DNA of 64,000 nucleotides from Gilliamella sp. WF3-4 (GTDB lineage Bacteria > Pseudomonadota > Gammaproteobacteria > Enterobacterales > Orbaceae), in the NCBI RefSeq assembly GCF_001690275.1, contig NZ_LZGW01000056.1, positions 1-64,000 of the forward strand, given 5' to 3'. A program made the translations under genes and the position numbers. How positions within the stretch are numbered: the first letter of the stretch is position 1; the number at the start of each line of letters is the position of its first letter. Below the pieces are notes generated by a model. It was not told the origin of the DNA, did not search any database, and saw only the letters and a program-made list of their open reading frames with translations. This document shows, piece by piece, positions 17,677 to 29,478 of this stretch.

Positions 17677-20369
17677 ATACAAATTTTTGGCAATTATTGG
17701 GCATCGAAAAAACAACAGATACCACGGTTATTCGTCAAGCATATCGTGTAAAGTTACCATTATATCATCCTGAAACAGATCCCGATGGATTTAAAGCTCT
17801 GCGCAAAGCGTATGAATTGGCAATGAATTATGCCAAATCGCCCGAAACAGCTATTGATGAAACTACACAGAATTCAGAAAAATCAACGCCACAACTAACA
17901 AAAGAACAAATTAAAGCGAATGAAATTTACGATGCTTATCAAGCCCTGTTAGAAGATCCACTGCGATGCTATAACATTGATGAGTGGCAAAAATTTATCG
18001 GTTCATTCTATGACTATCCAATGGAGGTTATTGATTCGGTAAAATGGCGACTATTAGAATTAAGTTACGAAACAACAAATATCTCTGAATCATGTGTCAA
18101 AGTTTTAGCCGATAATTTGCGCTGGCGTCAGCAACTCATGACACAATACACTGATGAACTTGAAAAATATGATAATTATTTAAATCACATTGATCGTGGT
18201 GATTTATTTGATTACACATGCTTACCAGCAACAAATAAAACACTACAAAATGCAACTATCGATTATATATATAATGCCAAATGGTTATTTTGGGAAAGTA
18301 GTTCGGAAGACGTTTATGAATTTTTATGCCAAGATACCGTTATTTACCTTCCTAATGATAAAAAATTTATGCTCGAATTTGCTCATTGGCACAGTGCTGC
18401 AAGCCTAAAAAATCAATCTATTTTGGATTACGCTTTAAAATGCATTGCCGAAGGCGATCAAGACGAAAATATGACTATCGAGTGGAAATATATTGCTGCC
18501 ATCCAATATACTTTGCTTGAAGATAAACAAAATGCCTTACGGGCTTGGTTAGAATTGTATTATTCAGGTCATTATCAACAAAAAGCAGAAAGCTGGATAG
18601 CAGGTTGGTGTGCTTATTTTGAAAAAAATCACTTCCCATTATTAGTTATGGCGCTAAATAATAGTTATTGTGTCGCTGCCGATAAAACAGAAAATTATTT
18701 GTATACTATTCCGCAAATAACGGTAACTACAACATCACGATTAGCCTCATTAGAGAATATTGATGAGTATCCAAAAGAAATTATCGATTTTGTTAATTGG
18801 GCTTTAGATATAAGCTGGAATTACAAACAAGTCATACCAATATTGTTACTGGATGACGGCAATAATCGATTATATCGTTTATACCGGCATGCCATTATGT
18901 TGCGTCACGGCAATGAAATATTATTACAAGAAATTTTAGACGATCAAAGCGATGATCCATTTGAACAATTTATTTTACAACATTTACAACGCCAAGCACG
19001 ACAACATCTTGCATGGCTTGCAGAACTTTCACCCGTGCAAGAATTTAAAACATGGTTATTTGATAATAATGAAAATGCTCAACTTCCACCTCAATTCGAT
19101 CCCGACGAGAATGGTAAGCTAGCTGTATATGCTCGTTTATGGCTAGATAGATTCAGCGATATTCCTGATATTGCTAAATCACATTTATATCAAAGTTTTT
19201 CTTATCCAAATATGGAAATGTTTGACTGGGTTACGTTTTTAAAATTTAATAATTATTATCAACTACCAAAATCTCCAGATCCTTCGGTTATTGCTAATAA
19301 GAAAGAAGCTTATTGGCAATGGTATCGTTGTTATTTATTAGTAATTGCAATTTCTTATGAACCAATAGAAACTGCAAAATATCTTCGGCAAGAAAATAAT
19401 ACTTTTATTATTGATGAAAATAACCCATTTAAACCATTAATAGCGATATTTAAGCATGGCAACTGGCAAAATGAAACCGAGCTGTATAACCTAATTAATA
19501 ATGATAGTGGGCTAATTAATAATGTTTTAATTAATTATCCAAATTCAATTGAATGGTTTATTGATGCGCCTCACCTTATTGATTTTGACGATATTGAGCA
19601 AAAACTGGAGCAAATATGGACACAAAAACTGGCGAATCGAAATCCAATTTATTTAATGCTGTTATATATAATTGTATTAAATAAACCTGAGCAAAAAAAT
19701 AAATTAGATACAATTTTACAAGATATTACAGGTGATAATAAAGAGTTAATAAAAATAGCCAAAAATCTGCAAGATAATTGGAACGCACCATCTTTTGATA
19801 GCCCAAAAAAAGACAGTTATAACAAACAAGTTGCTAAAATAATGACAATTGCCAAACGTTGTTTGTCTAATTATTACGGTATATGTGATAACTATGATCT
19901 AGAAATGTTAGACGAGTTTAAAAATAGCAGTGACAAAGATTTAGTCTTACGGCTTTGTGCGTCATTGCTTATAGCAAAACATCGTGAAAATCGACAAAAG
20001 CTGGAATCACAGCCATTACCTAAAAATAAATGGTGGCAGTTTTGGCGTTGGAAAGGACGAACTAATATAAAAGGTTTTATTATACAATTATGTTGTAACT
20101 TCATAGTGTTAGGATTGATGGTCGTACTTAACAATAATTTTGAGTTGAATAGTCCTACTTTATCTATGATTTGTTATTTTGTTGTTGTAACCAACTCGTT
20201 TTTTGCATTAAAACGACGTTTTAATGATATCGATAGAGGAGAACCTTTCAGTGCTTTTGTGGCTAAAATACTGGTTTTTTCATTATTTTTGGCGCCATTT
20301 TGGGTTTCTTACATCAAACATACTAACCGTTTTGGACCGCCAGTAGAAGAGGCTATCAAGAAAAAGTAA
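17673..20369 (+). CDS. Large J-domain-like membrane protein, probable HscC partner (DjlB/DjlC-like)
   Basis: The product has 898 residues, nearly twice the E. coli DjlB/DjlC length (~480). I chose the ATG at 17673, which overlaps the previous stop as ATGA, over a TTG at 17667. Residues 1-55 form a J-domain: FWQLLGIEKTTDTTVIRQAY, then YHPETDPDGFKALRKAYE. The usual HPD is HPE. Residues 80-780 look like helical repeats rich in Trp, Tyr and Leu, of unknown fold. The last ~110 residues contain about three membrane helices with RRFNDIDRG between them, resembling the RRxHDIG motif of DUF805 proteins. A membrane-bound co-chaperone delivering clients to HscC is the likely role. Confidence 0.75.
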   Translation: MNTNFWQLLGIEKTTDTTVIRQAYRVKLPLYHPETDPDGFKALRKAYELAMNYAKSPETAIDETTQNSEKSTPQLTKEQIKANEIYDAYQALLEDPLRCYNIDEWQKFIGSFYDYPMEVIDSVKWRLLELSYETTNISESCVKVLADNLRWRQQLMTQYTDELEKYDNYLNHIDRGDLFDYTCLPATNKTLQNATIDYIYNAKWLFWESSSEDVYEFLCQDTVIYLPNDKKFMLEFAHWHSAASLKNQSILDYALKCIAEGDQDENMTIEWKYIAAIQYTLLEDKQNALRAWLELYYSGHYQQKAESWIAGWCAYFEKNHFPLLVMALNNSYCVAADKTENYLYTIPQITVTTTSRLASLENIDEYPKEIIDFVNWALDISWNYKQVIPILLLDDGNNRLYRLYRHAIMLRHGNEILLQEILDDQSDDPFEQFILQHLQRQARQHLAWLAELSPVQEFKTWLFDNNENAQLPPQFDPDENGKLAVYARLWLDRFSDIPDIAKSHLYQSFSYPNMEMFDWVTFLKFNNYYQLPKSPDPSVIANKKEAYWQWYRCYLLVIAISYEPIETAKYLRQENNTFIIDENNPFKPLIAIFKHGNWQNETELYNLINNDSGLINNVLINYPNSIEWFIDAPHLIDFDDIEQKLEQIWTQKLANRNPIYLMLLYIIVLNKPEQKNKLDTILQDITGDNKELIKIAKNLQDNWNAPSFDSPKKDSYNKQVAKIMTIAKRCLSNYYGICDNYDLEMLDEFKNSSDKDLVLRLCASLLIAKHRENRQKLESQPLPKNKWWQFWRWKGRTNIKGFIIQLCCNFIVLGLMVVLNNNFELNSPTLSMICYFVVVTNSFFALKRRFNDIDRGEPFSAFVAKILVFSLFLAPFWVSYIKHTNRFGPPVEEAIKKK

Positions 20370-20380
20370 GCCGCGTAAAA

Positions 20381-20416
20381 AATCCCCTTTTATATTTATC
20401 ATAAAGGGGATTGATA
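20381..20416. terminator. Bidirectional terminator between the J-protein gene and hscC
   Basis: A perfect 10-bp stem AATCCCCTTT/AAAGGGGATT (20381-20390 with 20403-20412) with a 12-base loop lies between the convergent stops. An A-run precedes it and a T-rich stretch follows, so it can work in both directions. Confidence 0.7.
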
Positions 20417-20439
20417 ATATTTTTAAATATCTTTATTTG

Positions 20440-22110
20440 TTATCGATTCAGATCTTGTAGATTAGATTCAATTTCACCACGAATTTCGTTAATTTCTTCA
20501 GAATTTTGTCTATTTAGTACTTCCATAAAAACTTCGATATATGATCCAATTAATAGCCGTTCATTCCCCAATGATTGTGCCCATGCACGTTCCAGCCTTG
20601 CTAATAAAGTACGATTCGGCATTTCGTCGCGAGGGTGAATTTTAAGTGCTTTTAAGCGTTCATGACTTTCTTGCTTTTGTTTGTCGGTTAAACCTATCGG
20701 ACTTTGATCAATCACTTTACCATGTTGCTTGCCTGTTTCAAGCAAAACCACATCAACTTCTAATAAGCCATTTAGATCATAACTAAAGCGGACATCAATT
20801 CCTTGTGTTCTTTCCATTGGCGTTAGAGGCACTTCAAACTCATCAATAAAAACATTATTTTCAACGCGTGGATTTTCACCTTGATAAACCGAAATACATA
20901 TTACTTTTTGTTGAGGGTAAGTTGTGTAAAATGTTTTTACTTTCGAAGTTGGCACAATGGTATTACGTTCAATAATGGGGGAAAATAACCCACTGACATT
21001 ATTTGAACAACTTTCGATCCCTAGTGTATAAGGGCATACATCAGTTAAAATAACTTCTTCAACATCAGCATTTCGCAATCGACAAGCTGCTTGAACTGCG
21101 GCACCTTGTGCCACGATTGTTGTCGGATTTATGTGGCGATAAGGTAGTTTTGCAAATAATTTTGTCACTAGCTCTCGAACTACACCCAATTGTGATGAAC
21201 CACCGACTAAAACAATATGTTCAAGTTCATTAGGTTTTAAGCGAGCATCACTTAAAGCCTGTTCAACTGGGGCACGTAATCGATTAAGTAATGATAACCA
21301 AATTGATTTTGCTTTTACTTCGTTTAATGCAAATTGCCATGGTTTGTCTTGCCAAAACCAAGTCAAAGTGTGCGTTTGTTCACCACTTAGCTTACATTTT
21401 AGTTGTTCAGCTAAATCTAATAAACGCGCATAATCATCAACTGGGATATCTGGTTGTTTAAGTTTCCATTCTCTTAAGCATGCTTTGACAATTTCATCCG
21501 TAAAATCTTCACCACCTAAGTAATTATCACCTGCTGATGCATGCACCTCAATTATCGGCATGGCATATTCTAGTACAGTCACATCAAACGTGCCGCCACC
21601 TAAGTCAAAAACTAAAGTGTTACCAGACTGTTCTTCATGTAATCCATACGCCATTGAGGCCGCTGTTGGCTCATTAATTAAACGCACTGCATTTAGTCCA
21701 GCAAGCTCGGCAGCAAAGCGGGTCTGTTTACGCTGTTCGTCATTAAAATAAGCTGGAACAGATATGACGACATCATGAATTTCTTGTTGTAGAAAAGTCT
21801 CAGCATCAGCCTTTAGTGATTTTAAAACTAATGCTGAAAGCTCAGTTGGTGTAAATTTTTGATCACCTAATTCAAAAACTTTATTTGATCCTAAAAAACG
21901 TTTAAATGCCGCCACACTACGACTAGGATGAGTGGTTAAACGAGATAAAGCTGCGTGACCAACTAAAATCGAATTATCTTCATCAAGGCTGACTGCCGAA
22001 GGTGTAACAACTTCGCCTATTGAGTTGGGAATAAGTGTCGGCTGACCATTTTGCCAAACACAAATTAAACTATTGGTAGTACCTAAATCAATACCGATTG
22101 GATAATGCAT
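20440..22110 (-). CDS. hscC: Hsp70-family chaperone HscC
   Basis: The product has 556 residues, the same as E. coli HscC (Hsc62) and shorter than DnaK (~638), lacking much of the lid. The Hsp70 ATPase motifs are present: GIDLGTTNS at residues 6-14, the phosphate-2 loop FDLGGGTFDVTV near 180, and VLVGGSSQLGVVREL near 300. The substrate domain is shorter than in DnaK and begins near 360 (VCPYTLGIES). In E. coli HscC works with the J-like protein Hsc56 (DjlC) and dampens sigma-70 activity. Here it faces its presumed partner convergently rather than following it. HscA is excluded by the lack of isc genes. Confidence 0.93.
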   Translation of the reverse strand: MHYPIGIDLGTTNSLICVWQNGQPTLIPNSIGEVVTPSAVSLDEDNSILVGHAALSRLTTHPSRSVAAFKRFLGSNKVFELGDQKFTPTELSALVLKSLKADAETFLQQEIHDVVISVPAYFNDEQRKQTRFAAELAGLNAVRLINEPTAASMAYGLHEEQSGNTLVFDLGGGTFDVTVLEYAMPIIEVHASAGDNYLGGEDFTDEIVKACLREWKLKQPDIPVDDYARLLDLAEQLKCKLSGEQTHTLTWFWQDKPWQFALNEVKAKSIWLSLLNRLRAPVEQALSDARLKPNELEHIVLVGGSSQLGVVRELVTKLFAKLPYRHINPTTIVAQGAAVQAACRLRNADVEEVILTDVCPYTLGIESCSNNVSGLFSPIIERNTIVPTSKVKTFYTTYPQQKVICISVYQGENPRVENNVFIDEFEVPLTPMERTQGIDVRFSYDLNGLLEVDVVLLETGKQHGKVIDQSPIGLTDKQKQESHERLKALKIHPRDEMPNRTLLARLERAWAQSLGNERLLIGSYIEVFMEVLNRQNSEEINEIRGEIESNLQDLNR

Positions 22111-22235
22111 AAACTCTCTAAATAATATAATAATTCCTTATTGTTTAGATTATATACTAGCGATCACCAGAATTGCAAAAATGATACTAAAAATGAGTAA
22201 AATAGGTTTATCTATCATCTTTAAATATAATTATT

Positions 22236-23570
22236 TTATTTATTGATTTTGGTAATTTGGCTAACAAGTTTACCTTTTTTCAGTCTTGTTACGATAATGT
22301 CGCCCACCGTGACTTGCTCAGAACGACGAACCACTGCATTGTTTTGGTCGGTGGTGACTGAATAACCTCGCTCAAGCGTAGCTAGCGGACTAACATTGTT
22401 AAGTTGAGAGGTTTGTAAAACGAATTGATGTTGTGATTTTGTTAACTTTTGTTTAATTAAATTAATAAGTCTTTGCTGTTTTTGTTCAACTACTTGTTGT
22501 AAATAGGTAATATTATTTTGTGGTGATACACGTAATAATCGCTTATCCAAAAAATTATAGCGATTTGATAGTCTGAGTAAATATTGCTGAATATTTTCAG
22601 ATAATGAATGGCGATAAGCTAGAAGTTGATTTAATTGTTTTTCTAGCTTTGTTTGTGGATGTTGAGTTTGTAATTGATGTCGCCATTTATTGAGTCTTGC
22701 TCGACACTGCATTAAATAATAATCCATTGCCATGGATAAATGCTGTTCTTTTGCTTGAATACGTTTTATCTGATCTAAATTATCATGACTTACTAACTCG
22801 GCAGCAGCAGATGGTGTAGCCGCTCTGACATCAGCAACAAAATCTGCAATGGTAAAATCAATTTCATGTCCAACCGCACTAACCGTCGGTATTTTGCTTG
22901 AAAAAAGGGCTCTTGCTACTATTTCTTCATTAAATGACCATAAGTCTTCAAGCGAACCTCCGCCTCGCCCAATAATTAACACATCACATTCTTGCCGAAT
23001 ATTGGCAATTTGAATCATCTTAGCAATTTGTCCCGCTGCCTCATTGCCTTGTACTTGAGTTGGGTAGATGATTAAATGTAAGCTAGGATCACGACGCTTT
23101 AATATTTGGCAAATATCATGTAGCGCAGCACCCGTTGATGAAGTGATAATGCCAACAGTACGAATATTTTCAGGAAGTGGCTGTTTATACATGGGATCAA
23201 ATAAACCTTCGTCTGACAGTTTTTGTTTTAACTGCTCAAACTTTTGCTGTAGTAATCCTGCTCCTGCGGGTTGAATTTTATCAATAACTAATTGATACTC
23301 ACCACGAGCTTCATACAATGTAACTGTTGCTCGAACTAAAACTTGCTGTCCATTTTGTGGTGTAAAGCCAGCACGTAAATTACTATTGCGAAACATTGCA
23401 CAGCGCACCTGTGCACTGTCGTCTTTTAATGAGAAATACCAATGGCCTGACGATGGACGAGAAAAGTTTGAGATTTCGCCCATAAGCCAAATCTGACCAA
23501 TAGCATCACAAAGCAACTCTTTCACCATTTGATTGAGATCTTTAATCGATAAAATTGAACTACCTTGCAT
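22236..23570 (-). CDS. xseA: Exodeoxyribonuclease VII large subunit XseA
   Basis: The product has 444 residues from the ATG at 23570 (MQGSSILSIKDLNQMV), preceded by AAGGA at the right spacing. The open frame extends back to 23675, but that part overlaps xthA and is not conserved. The N-terminal OB fold shows WLMGEISNFSRPSSGHWYFSLKD, and the catalytic core has VGIITSSTGAALHDI, IIGRGGGSLEDLWSFN and PTVSAVGHEIDFTIADFVAD. A long coiled-coil region rich in Gln and Arg fills residues ~265-400. With XseB, which is not in the window, it degrades single-stranded DNA. It lies 31 bases after xthA. Confidence 0.95.
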   Translation of the reverse strand: MQGSSILSIKDLNQMVKELLCDAIGQIWLMGEISNFSRPSSGHWYFSLKDDSAQVRCAMFRNSNLRAGFTPQNGQQVLVRATVTLYEARGEYQLVIDKIQPAGAGLLQQKFEQLKQKLSDEGLFDPMYKQPLPENIRTVGIITSSTGAALHDICQILKRRDPSLHLIIYPTQVQGNEAAGQIAKMIQIANIRQECDVLIIGRGGGSLEDLWSFNEEIVARALFSSKIPTVSAVGHEIDFTIADFVADVRAATPSAAAELVSHDNLDQIKRIQAKEQHLSMAMDYYLMQCRARLNKWRHQLQTQHPQTKLEKQLNQLLAYRHSLSENIQQYLLRLSNRYNFLDKRLLRVSPQNNITYLQQVVEQKQQRLINLIKQKLTKSQHQFVLQTSQLNNVSPLATLERGYSVTTDQNNAVVRRSEQVTVGDIIVTRLKKGKLVSQITKINK

Positions 23571-23601
23571 ACTATTATCCTTATGGTAACTATATCTATG
23601 G

Positions 23602-24408
23602 TTATGATAAATCAAATTGAGCCCAAATTGGTGCATGATCAGATGGTTTTTCCATCGCTCTGATATCATAATCAATACCTGTTTGCAGGTAGTAATTCAT
23701 CATTTTTTTGCTAGCTAAAATCAAATCGATGCGTAGCCCTGTATGGGTATCAAAACCTTTAGAACGATAATCAAACCAAGAATATGTTTTTTCTTTTGGA
23801 TAAGCATTACGGTAAGTATCAGTAAAACCAAGTGACATTAAATCGTTTATCCATTCACGCTCTTCGGGCAAAAATGAACATTTACCTGTACGTAACCAAC
23901 GTTTTCGGTTTTCTTCGGTAAGACCTATATCTAAATCGGTTGGGCAAATATTCATATCCCCCATTATTAATGATAATTGGCTATTTAATTGCTGCTGTTC
24001 GATATAAGTTATTAAATCTTGATAAAATTTACGCTTGGCAGGATATTTTATTTCATGATGTAAACTTTCACCTTGCGGAAAATAACCATTAATTACCATT
24101 AAATTGCCTTGGCTAGTTGGTAACTCAGCAATAATCAAACGGCATTGTGCGTCTTCGTTATCGGTTGGAAAACCACATTGTACTGAAATGGGTTTTTGTT
24201 TAGTTAACAATGCCACACCATAGTGGCTTTTTTGCCCGTGATAATGTAAGTGATAACCAAACTGAGCAAGCTCTTCAACGGGAAATTGGTCATTATGTAC
24301 TTTGGTTTCTTGAAGACCAATAATATCTGGTTGGTGGGTATCAATAATTGCCGCCAGCTGATGAATTCGGGCTCGAAGGCTGTTAATATTAAAAGAGATA
24401 ACTTTCAT
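23602..24408 (-). CDS. xthA: Exonuclease III (AP endonuclease) XthA
   Basis: The product has 268 residues, the E. coli length. It acts on abasic sites and 3' ends of duplex DNA. The exonuclease-endonuclease-phosphatase motifs are visible: [14 protein letters not shown] (Asn7), [15 protein letters not shown] (Glu34), [14 protein letters not shown] (Asp-Asn pair near 151-153), [10 protein letters not shown] and the terminal SDHAPIW with the catalytic Asp-His. xseA follows, making a small nuclease operon. Confidence 0.97.
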   Translation of the reverse strand: MKVISFNINSLRARIHQLAAIIDTHQPDIIGLQETKVHNDQFPVEELAQFGYHLHYHGQKSHYGVALLTKQKPISVQCGFPTDNEDAQCRLIIAELPTSQGNLMVINGYFPQGESLHHEIKYPAKRKFYQDLITYIEQQQLNSQLSLIMGDMNICPTDLDIGLTEENRKRWLRTGKCSFLPEEREWINDLMSLGFTDTYRNAYPKEKTYSWFDYRSKGFDTHTGLRIDLILASKKMMNYYLQTGIDYDIRAMEKPSDHAPIWAQFDLS

Positions 24409-24524
24409 GATTATTTTATTGTGTTACATTTAATGTTGTAGTTGCCCCATCCTACCAAAAATACGTTATACTGTTAAGCTATTACATAAAGAGTTGTCAT
24501 TTGTGATAAAAGGAATAGCCGAAT

Positions 24525-25646
24525 ATGTCTACGGAATTAACTGCCTTGCGCGATAAAATCGATGAAGTTGATAAATCAATTTTATCATTAATTACCAAAC
24601 GATTAGCATTAGTTACCGAAGTTGGTGAAGTAAAAAGTAAACATGGTATTCCTATTTATGATCCTAAACGTGAAGCAGAAATGCTAAACAAAAGGCGACA
24701 AGAAGCTGAAAATGCGGGTATATCTCCCGCATTAATTGAAGATATTTTACGTCGTTTGATGCGTGAATCGTATATTAGCGAAAATGAAAAAGGTTTCAAA
24801 AAAGTTTATACAGGCCAAGGTTCTATAGTCATTGTTGGTGGTAATGGACAAATGGGGCGGTTGTTTGCTCGGTTATTTACCTTATCAGGCTACCAAGTTA
24901 AAACGTTAGGCTCTAAAACTATGCATCAAGCTACTGAAATAGTTGCTGATGCTGCTGCGGTTATTGTCACAGTGCCAATAAATAAAACTTGTGAAATCAT
25001 AAAACAATTACCGCAATTGCCAAAAGATTGTATCTTAACGGATTTTACTTCTATCAAAGCTAAACCACTTGAAACGATGCTAGAAAAGCATCAAGGACCC
25101 GTTGTCGGATTGCATCCTATGTTTGGCCCTGATGTGCCTAATTTAGCCAAACAAATTATCGTTTATTGTGAAGGTCGCGAACCGACTAAATATCAATGGT
25201 TAATTGAGCAAATGCGTATATGGGGTGCTAATTTATGCGCTATTGATGCCAAAGAGCATGATAAATGCATGTCGTTCATTCAAGCATTACGCCATTTTAC
25301 CTCTTTTTCATACGGCGTAAATTTACAACGTGAACAGGCTGATTTAGAGCAACTAATTGCACTATCATCTCCTATCTATCGGCTTGAACTGATGATGGTT
25401 GGACGGTTGTTTGCTCAAGATCCCGCTCTTTATGCCGATATTATTATGGCATCAGATGATAATATTGAATTAATCAAGCGCTATTATGAACGCTTTGGGC
25501 AAATGGTGAAATTAATTGAACAACGTAATAAAACTAAATTTATTGAGAATTTTAATGAAGTCACCGCCTGGTTTGGCAATTATGCAGAACGCTTTATCAA
25601 AGAGAGCCAAGTATTATTAAAATTTGCCAACGATAGTCGAGAATAG
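24525..25646 (+). CDS. tyrA: Bifunctional chorismate mutase/prephenate dehydrogenase TyrA
   Basis: The product has 373 residues, equal to E. coli TyrA. Residues 1-90 are an AroQ-type chorismate mutase ([23 protein letters not shown]). Residues ~100-373 are the prephenate dehydrogenase with the Rossmann loop [16 protein letters not shown] and the active-site region [12 protein letters not shown]. It makes 4-hydroxyphenylpyruvate for tyrosine. No aroF precedes it, and no TyrR box (TGTAAA-N6-TTTACA) was seen in the 116-base leader, so regulation may differ from E. coli. An AAAGGA site lies about 10 bases before the ATG. Confidence 0.97.
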   Translation: MSTELTALRDKIDEVDKSILSLITKRLALVTEVGEVKSKHGIPIYDPKREAEMLNKRRQEAENAGISPALIEDILRRLMRESYISENEKGFKKVYTGQGSIVIVGGNGQMGRLFARLFTLSGYQVKTLGSKTMHQATEIVADAAAVIVTVPINKTCEIIKQLPQLPKDCILTDFTSIKAKPLETMLEKHQGPVVGLHPMFGPDVPNLAKQIIVYCEGREPTKYQWLIEQMRIWGANLCAIDAKEHDKCMSFIQALRHFTSFSYGVNLQREQADLEQLIALSSPIYRLELMMVGRLFAQDPALYADIIMASDDNIELIKRYYERFGQMVKLIEQRNKTKFIENFNEVTAWFGNYAERFIKESQVLLKFANDSRE

Positions 25647-25788
25647 TTTTATAATGAAACGTCTATTTTATTGAGTTTTTTTACAACTTGGGGTATACGG
25701 TTATCAAAAAAATCACATACAACTTTAAAGTAAAGTATTGTTAATTAAATGTTGTCCAACATAACAAATATTAGTATGAGGGTACAAA

Positions 25789-27120
25789 ATGTCTAATCGG
25801 AAATATTTTGGTACAGATGGGATTCGCGGTAAAGTTGGGCAGCATCCTATTACGCCAGATTTTGCGCTTAAATTAGGTTGGGCTGCAGGCCGTGTTCTTG
25901 CTAAAGATGGTGTTAAAAAAGTATTAATCGGTAAAGATACCCGCATTTCAGGCTATATGCTTGAGTCAGCACTAGAAGCAGGTTTTGCCTCCGCTGGCGT
26001 TGCAGCAGCTTTTACAGGCCCTATGCCAACCCCCGCTATTGCCTACTTAACTCGCACTTTTCGGGCTGATGCTGGAGTGGTCATTTCTGCTTCACATAAC
26101 CCTTTTTATGATAATGGTATTAAGTTCTTTTCAGCCGAAGGAAAAAAACTTGATGATGCAATTGAATTAGAAATCGAGGCTGAACTTGAAAAAGAGATCG
26201 ATTGCGTAGAATCAAAACAACTTGGTCGAGCAAGCCGTATCACCGATGCAGCGGGACGCTATATCGAATTTTGTAAGAGCACATTCGATCATGATTTAAG
26301 TCTAGCTACATTAAAAATTGTTGTCGATTGCGCTAATGGCGCAACTTATCACATTGCACCCAAAGTGCTTCGTGAACTTGGTGCTAAGGTCATAAAAATT
26401 GGCTGTGAACCTGATGGTGTTAATATCAATGAAAACTGTGGTGCAACTGACGTTAAAGCTCTCGCTAAATGTGTTATTGATGAAAAAGCAGATTTAGGCT
26501 TTGCATTAGATGGTGATGGCGATCGTATCATCATGGTTGATCATAAGGGACGCAAAATTGATGGTGATCAAATTATTTACATTATTGCTCGCGAAGCACT
26601 AAGGCAAGGTCAACTCAAAGGTGGAGTTGTTGGCACATTAATGAGCAATATGGGGCTTGAAATTGCACTTAAAAATCTTGGAATTTCTTTTGTTCGAGCC
26701 AAAGTAGGTGATCGTTATGTTCTTGAAAAATTAGTAGAAAAAAACTGGCGCTTAGGTGCTGAAAATTCAGGCCATGTGTTATTATTAGATAAAACCACCA
26801 CGGGTGATGGTATCGTTGCAGGCTTACAAGTACTAGCGGCAATGGTGCGTAATGATATGTCATTAGCTGATTTATGCAGTGGCATGACAATGCTACCGCA
26901 AGTCTTAATTAATATCCGTTTTTCAGGCAAAGAAGATCCACTAAATAGTACTGCTGTAAAATCAGCTATTGAAAAAGCAGAAAAACAGCTTGGCAATCAT
27001 GGGCGAGTTTTGATCCGTAAATCAGGTACAGAACCACTGATTCGCGTCATGGTTGAGGGAAACAATGAAATGGAAGCCCAAAAATTAGCAGAAACTATTG
27101 CCATAGCAGTTAAAAATTAA
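25789..27120 (+). CDS. glmM: Phosphoglucosamine mutase GlmM
   Basis: The product has 443 residues, close to the usual ~445. It converts glucosamine-6-phosphate to glucosamine-1-phosphate for cell-wall precursors. The phosphoserine loop is [11 protein letters not shown] (Ser near residue 102), the metal loop is DGDGDR (near 242), and the sugar loop is GEN/AENSGH. The C-terminal phosphate-binding loop is [12 protein letters not shown]. It is not next to folP, secG or glmS. The protein begins [14 protein letters not shown] as expected, after a GAGGGTACAAA site. Confidence 0.97.
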   Translation: MSNRKYFGTDGIRGKVGQHPITPDFALKLGWAAGRVLAKDGVKKVLIGKDTRISGYMLESALEAGFASAGVAAAFTGPMPTPAIAYLTRTFRADAGVVISASHNPFYDNGIKFFSAEGKKLDDAIELEIEAELEKEIDCVESKQLGRASRITDAAGRYIEFCKSTFDHDLSLATLKIVVDCANGATYHIAPKVLRELGAKVIKIGCEPDGVNINENCGATDVKALAKCVIDEKADLGFALDGDGDRIIMVDHKGRKIDGDQIIYIIAREALRQGQLKGGVVGTLMSNMGLEIALKNLGISFVRAKVGDRYVLEKLVEKNWRLGAENSGHVLLLDKTTTGDGIVAGLQVLAAMVRNDMSLADLCSGMTMLPQVLINIRFSGKEDPLNSTAVKSAIEKAEKQLGNHGRVLIRKSGTEPLIRVMVEGNNEMEAQKLAETIAIAVKN

Positions 27121-27253
27121 AAATAACCTCATTTATGCCCATTAATTAAGCCATTGATTGAACAATCTTTGGTTTAAAATAATAGATGAAGTTGCGCATA
27201 TTTACACAAAATTAGTAAAAAGTGTCTAAATTTTTAATTTCGTTAATCAAAGG

Positions 27254-27284
27254 TTGACTTAATATAGGCAATTGGGTTTAAAAT
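27254..27284 (+). promoter_or_regulatory. Likely promoter of the atp operon
   Basis: TTGACT (27254-27259, 5/6 to consensus) is followed after 17-19 bases by TTTAAA/TAAAAT (27277-27284). This would start transcription about 80 bases before atpB. No other gene lies between. Confidence 0.45.
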
Positions 27285-27363
27285 AGTGGCTTCAATTATT
27301 ACAACGATTGCTTATACCTTTCTAGGTAAATAAGCAGTATTCTTTATTTTTAGGAATAAGTAA

Positions 27364-28155
<792 letters not shown>

Positions 28156-28161
28156 TTTTAA

Positions 28162-28425
<264 letters not shown>

Positions 28426-28449
28426 TAAAAATTTAAGAGGAATCGTGTC

Positions 28450-28920
28450 ATGAATATGAACGCAACGCTCCTCGGCCAAGCAATTACATTTGTATTGTTT
28501 GTTTGGTTCTGTATGAAGTTTGTTTGGCCTCCAGTTATCGGCGCAATTGAAAAGCGTCAAAAAGAGATAGCCGAAGGACTTGCTTCAGCAGAAACAGCAA
28601 AAAAAGATTTGGAATTAGCCAAAGCAAATACATCTGACATAATGCAACAGGCTAAGGTTGAGGCCAATGCAATTATTGAGCAAGCAAACAAACGCAAAGC
28701 AGCCATTCTTGAAGAAGCAAAGCAAGAAGCTTCTCGTGAAAAAGAACGAATTGTTGCTCAAGGGCTTGCCGAAGTAGAGGCCGAACGCAAACGAGCTAAA
28801 GAAGAGCTCAAACAACAAGTCGCTACACTCGCTATTGCTGGTGCAGAAAAAATTATTCAACGTTCTGTTAATGAAGCCGCAAATAGCGACATCATTGATA
28901 AACTCGTAGCTGAACTATAA
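28450..28920 (+). CDS. atpF: ATP synthase Fo subunit b
   Basis: The product has 156 residues, identical in length to E. coli AtpF. One N-terminal membrane helix ([17 protein letters not shown]) is followed by a long charged coiled coil that forms the peripheral stalk, ending [15 protein letters not shown] second ATG two codons in is possible, but [10 protein letters not shown] aligns with the E. coli start. It is preceded by AAGAGGAA. Confidence 0.97.
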   Translation: MNMNATLLGQAITFVLFVWFCMKFVWPPVIGAIEKRQKEIAEGLASAETAKKDLELAKANTSDIMQQAKVEANAIIEQANKRKAAILEEAKQEASREKERIVAQGLAEVEAERKRAKEELKQQVATLAIAGAEKIIQRSVNEAANSDIIDKLVAEL

Positions 28921-28933
28921 GGAGATATGAGCA

Positions 28934-29467
28934 ATGGCTGACTTAATTACGATTGCTCGCCCTTATGCTAAAGCCGCTTTCGAGTTTGCGGTAGAAAAAA
29001 ACAGCATCGAATCATGGCATAAAATGCTAGTGTTAACATCAGAAGTAAGTAAAGATGCTCAAATAAAGAGCGTTTTAACATCTGACATGAAAGCCGATTC
29101 GGTGGCTAATTTACTCATCAATATCTGCAAAGATGTGTTAGATGAGTTTAGCACTAACTTTATTAAGATTATGGCTGAAAACAAACGGTTATCACTTCTT
29201 CCCGAAGTACTAACTTTGTTTGAGCAATATTGTTTAGAGAAAAATGCCCAAGCAGATGTAGATGTGATTTCTGCTAGTGAGCTAACCAATGAACAACTTA
29301 ATAAGATTTCTGTCGCTGTCGAAAAACGTTTATCACGAAAAGTAAAACTAAAATGTCACATAGATAAATCGCTCATTTCTGGTTTTATTATTCGTACGGG
29401 CGATATGGTTATTGATAGTAGTATCAGAGGGCGTTTAAATCGTTTAACTGACGCTCTACAGTCTTAA
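28934..29467 (+). CDS. atpH: ATP synthase F1 subunit delta
   Basis: The product has 177 residues, the normal length. The N-terminus [18 protein letters not shown] is the family signature that binds the alpha subunits. The C-terminal segment [30 protein letters not shown] matches the b-binding end. An AAGGAGAT site precedes it, and atpA begins 11 bases after its stop. Confidence 0.96.
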   Translation: MADLITIARPYAKAAFEFAVEKNSIESWHKMLVLTSEVSKDAQIKSVLTSDMKADSVANLLINICKDVLDEFSTNFIKIMAENKRLSLLPEVLTLFEQYCLEKNAQADVDVISASELTNEQLNKISVAVEKRLSRKVKLKCHIDKSLISGFIIRTGDMVIDSSIRGRLNRLTDALQS

Positions 29468-29478
29468 GGGGACTGATA

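Noticed and set aside
24409-24524. TyrR box before tyrA
   Set aside because: No TGTAAA-N6-TTTACA-like sequence was found.
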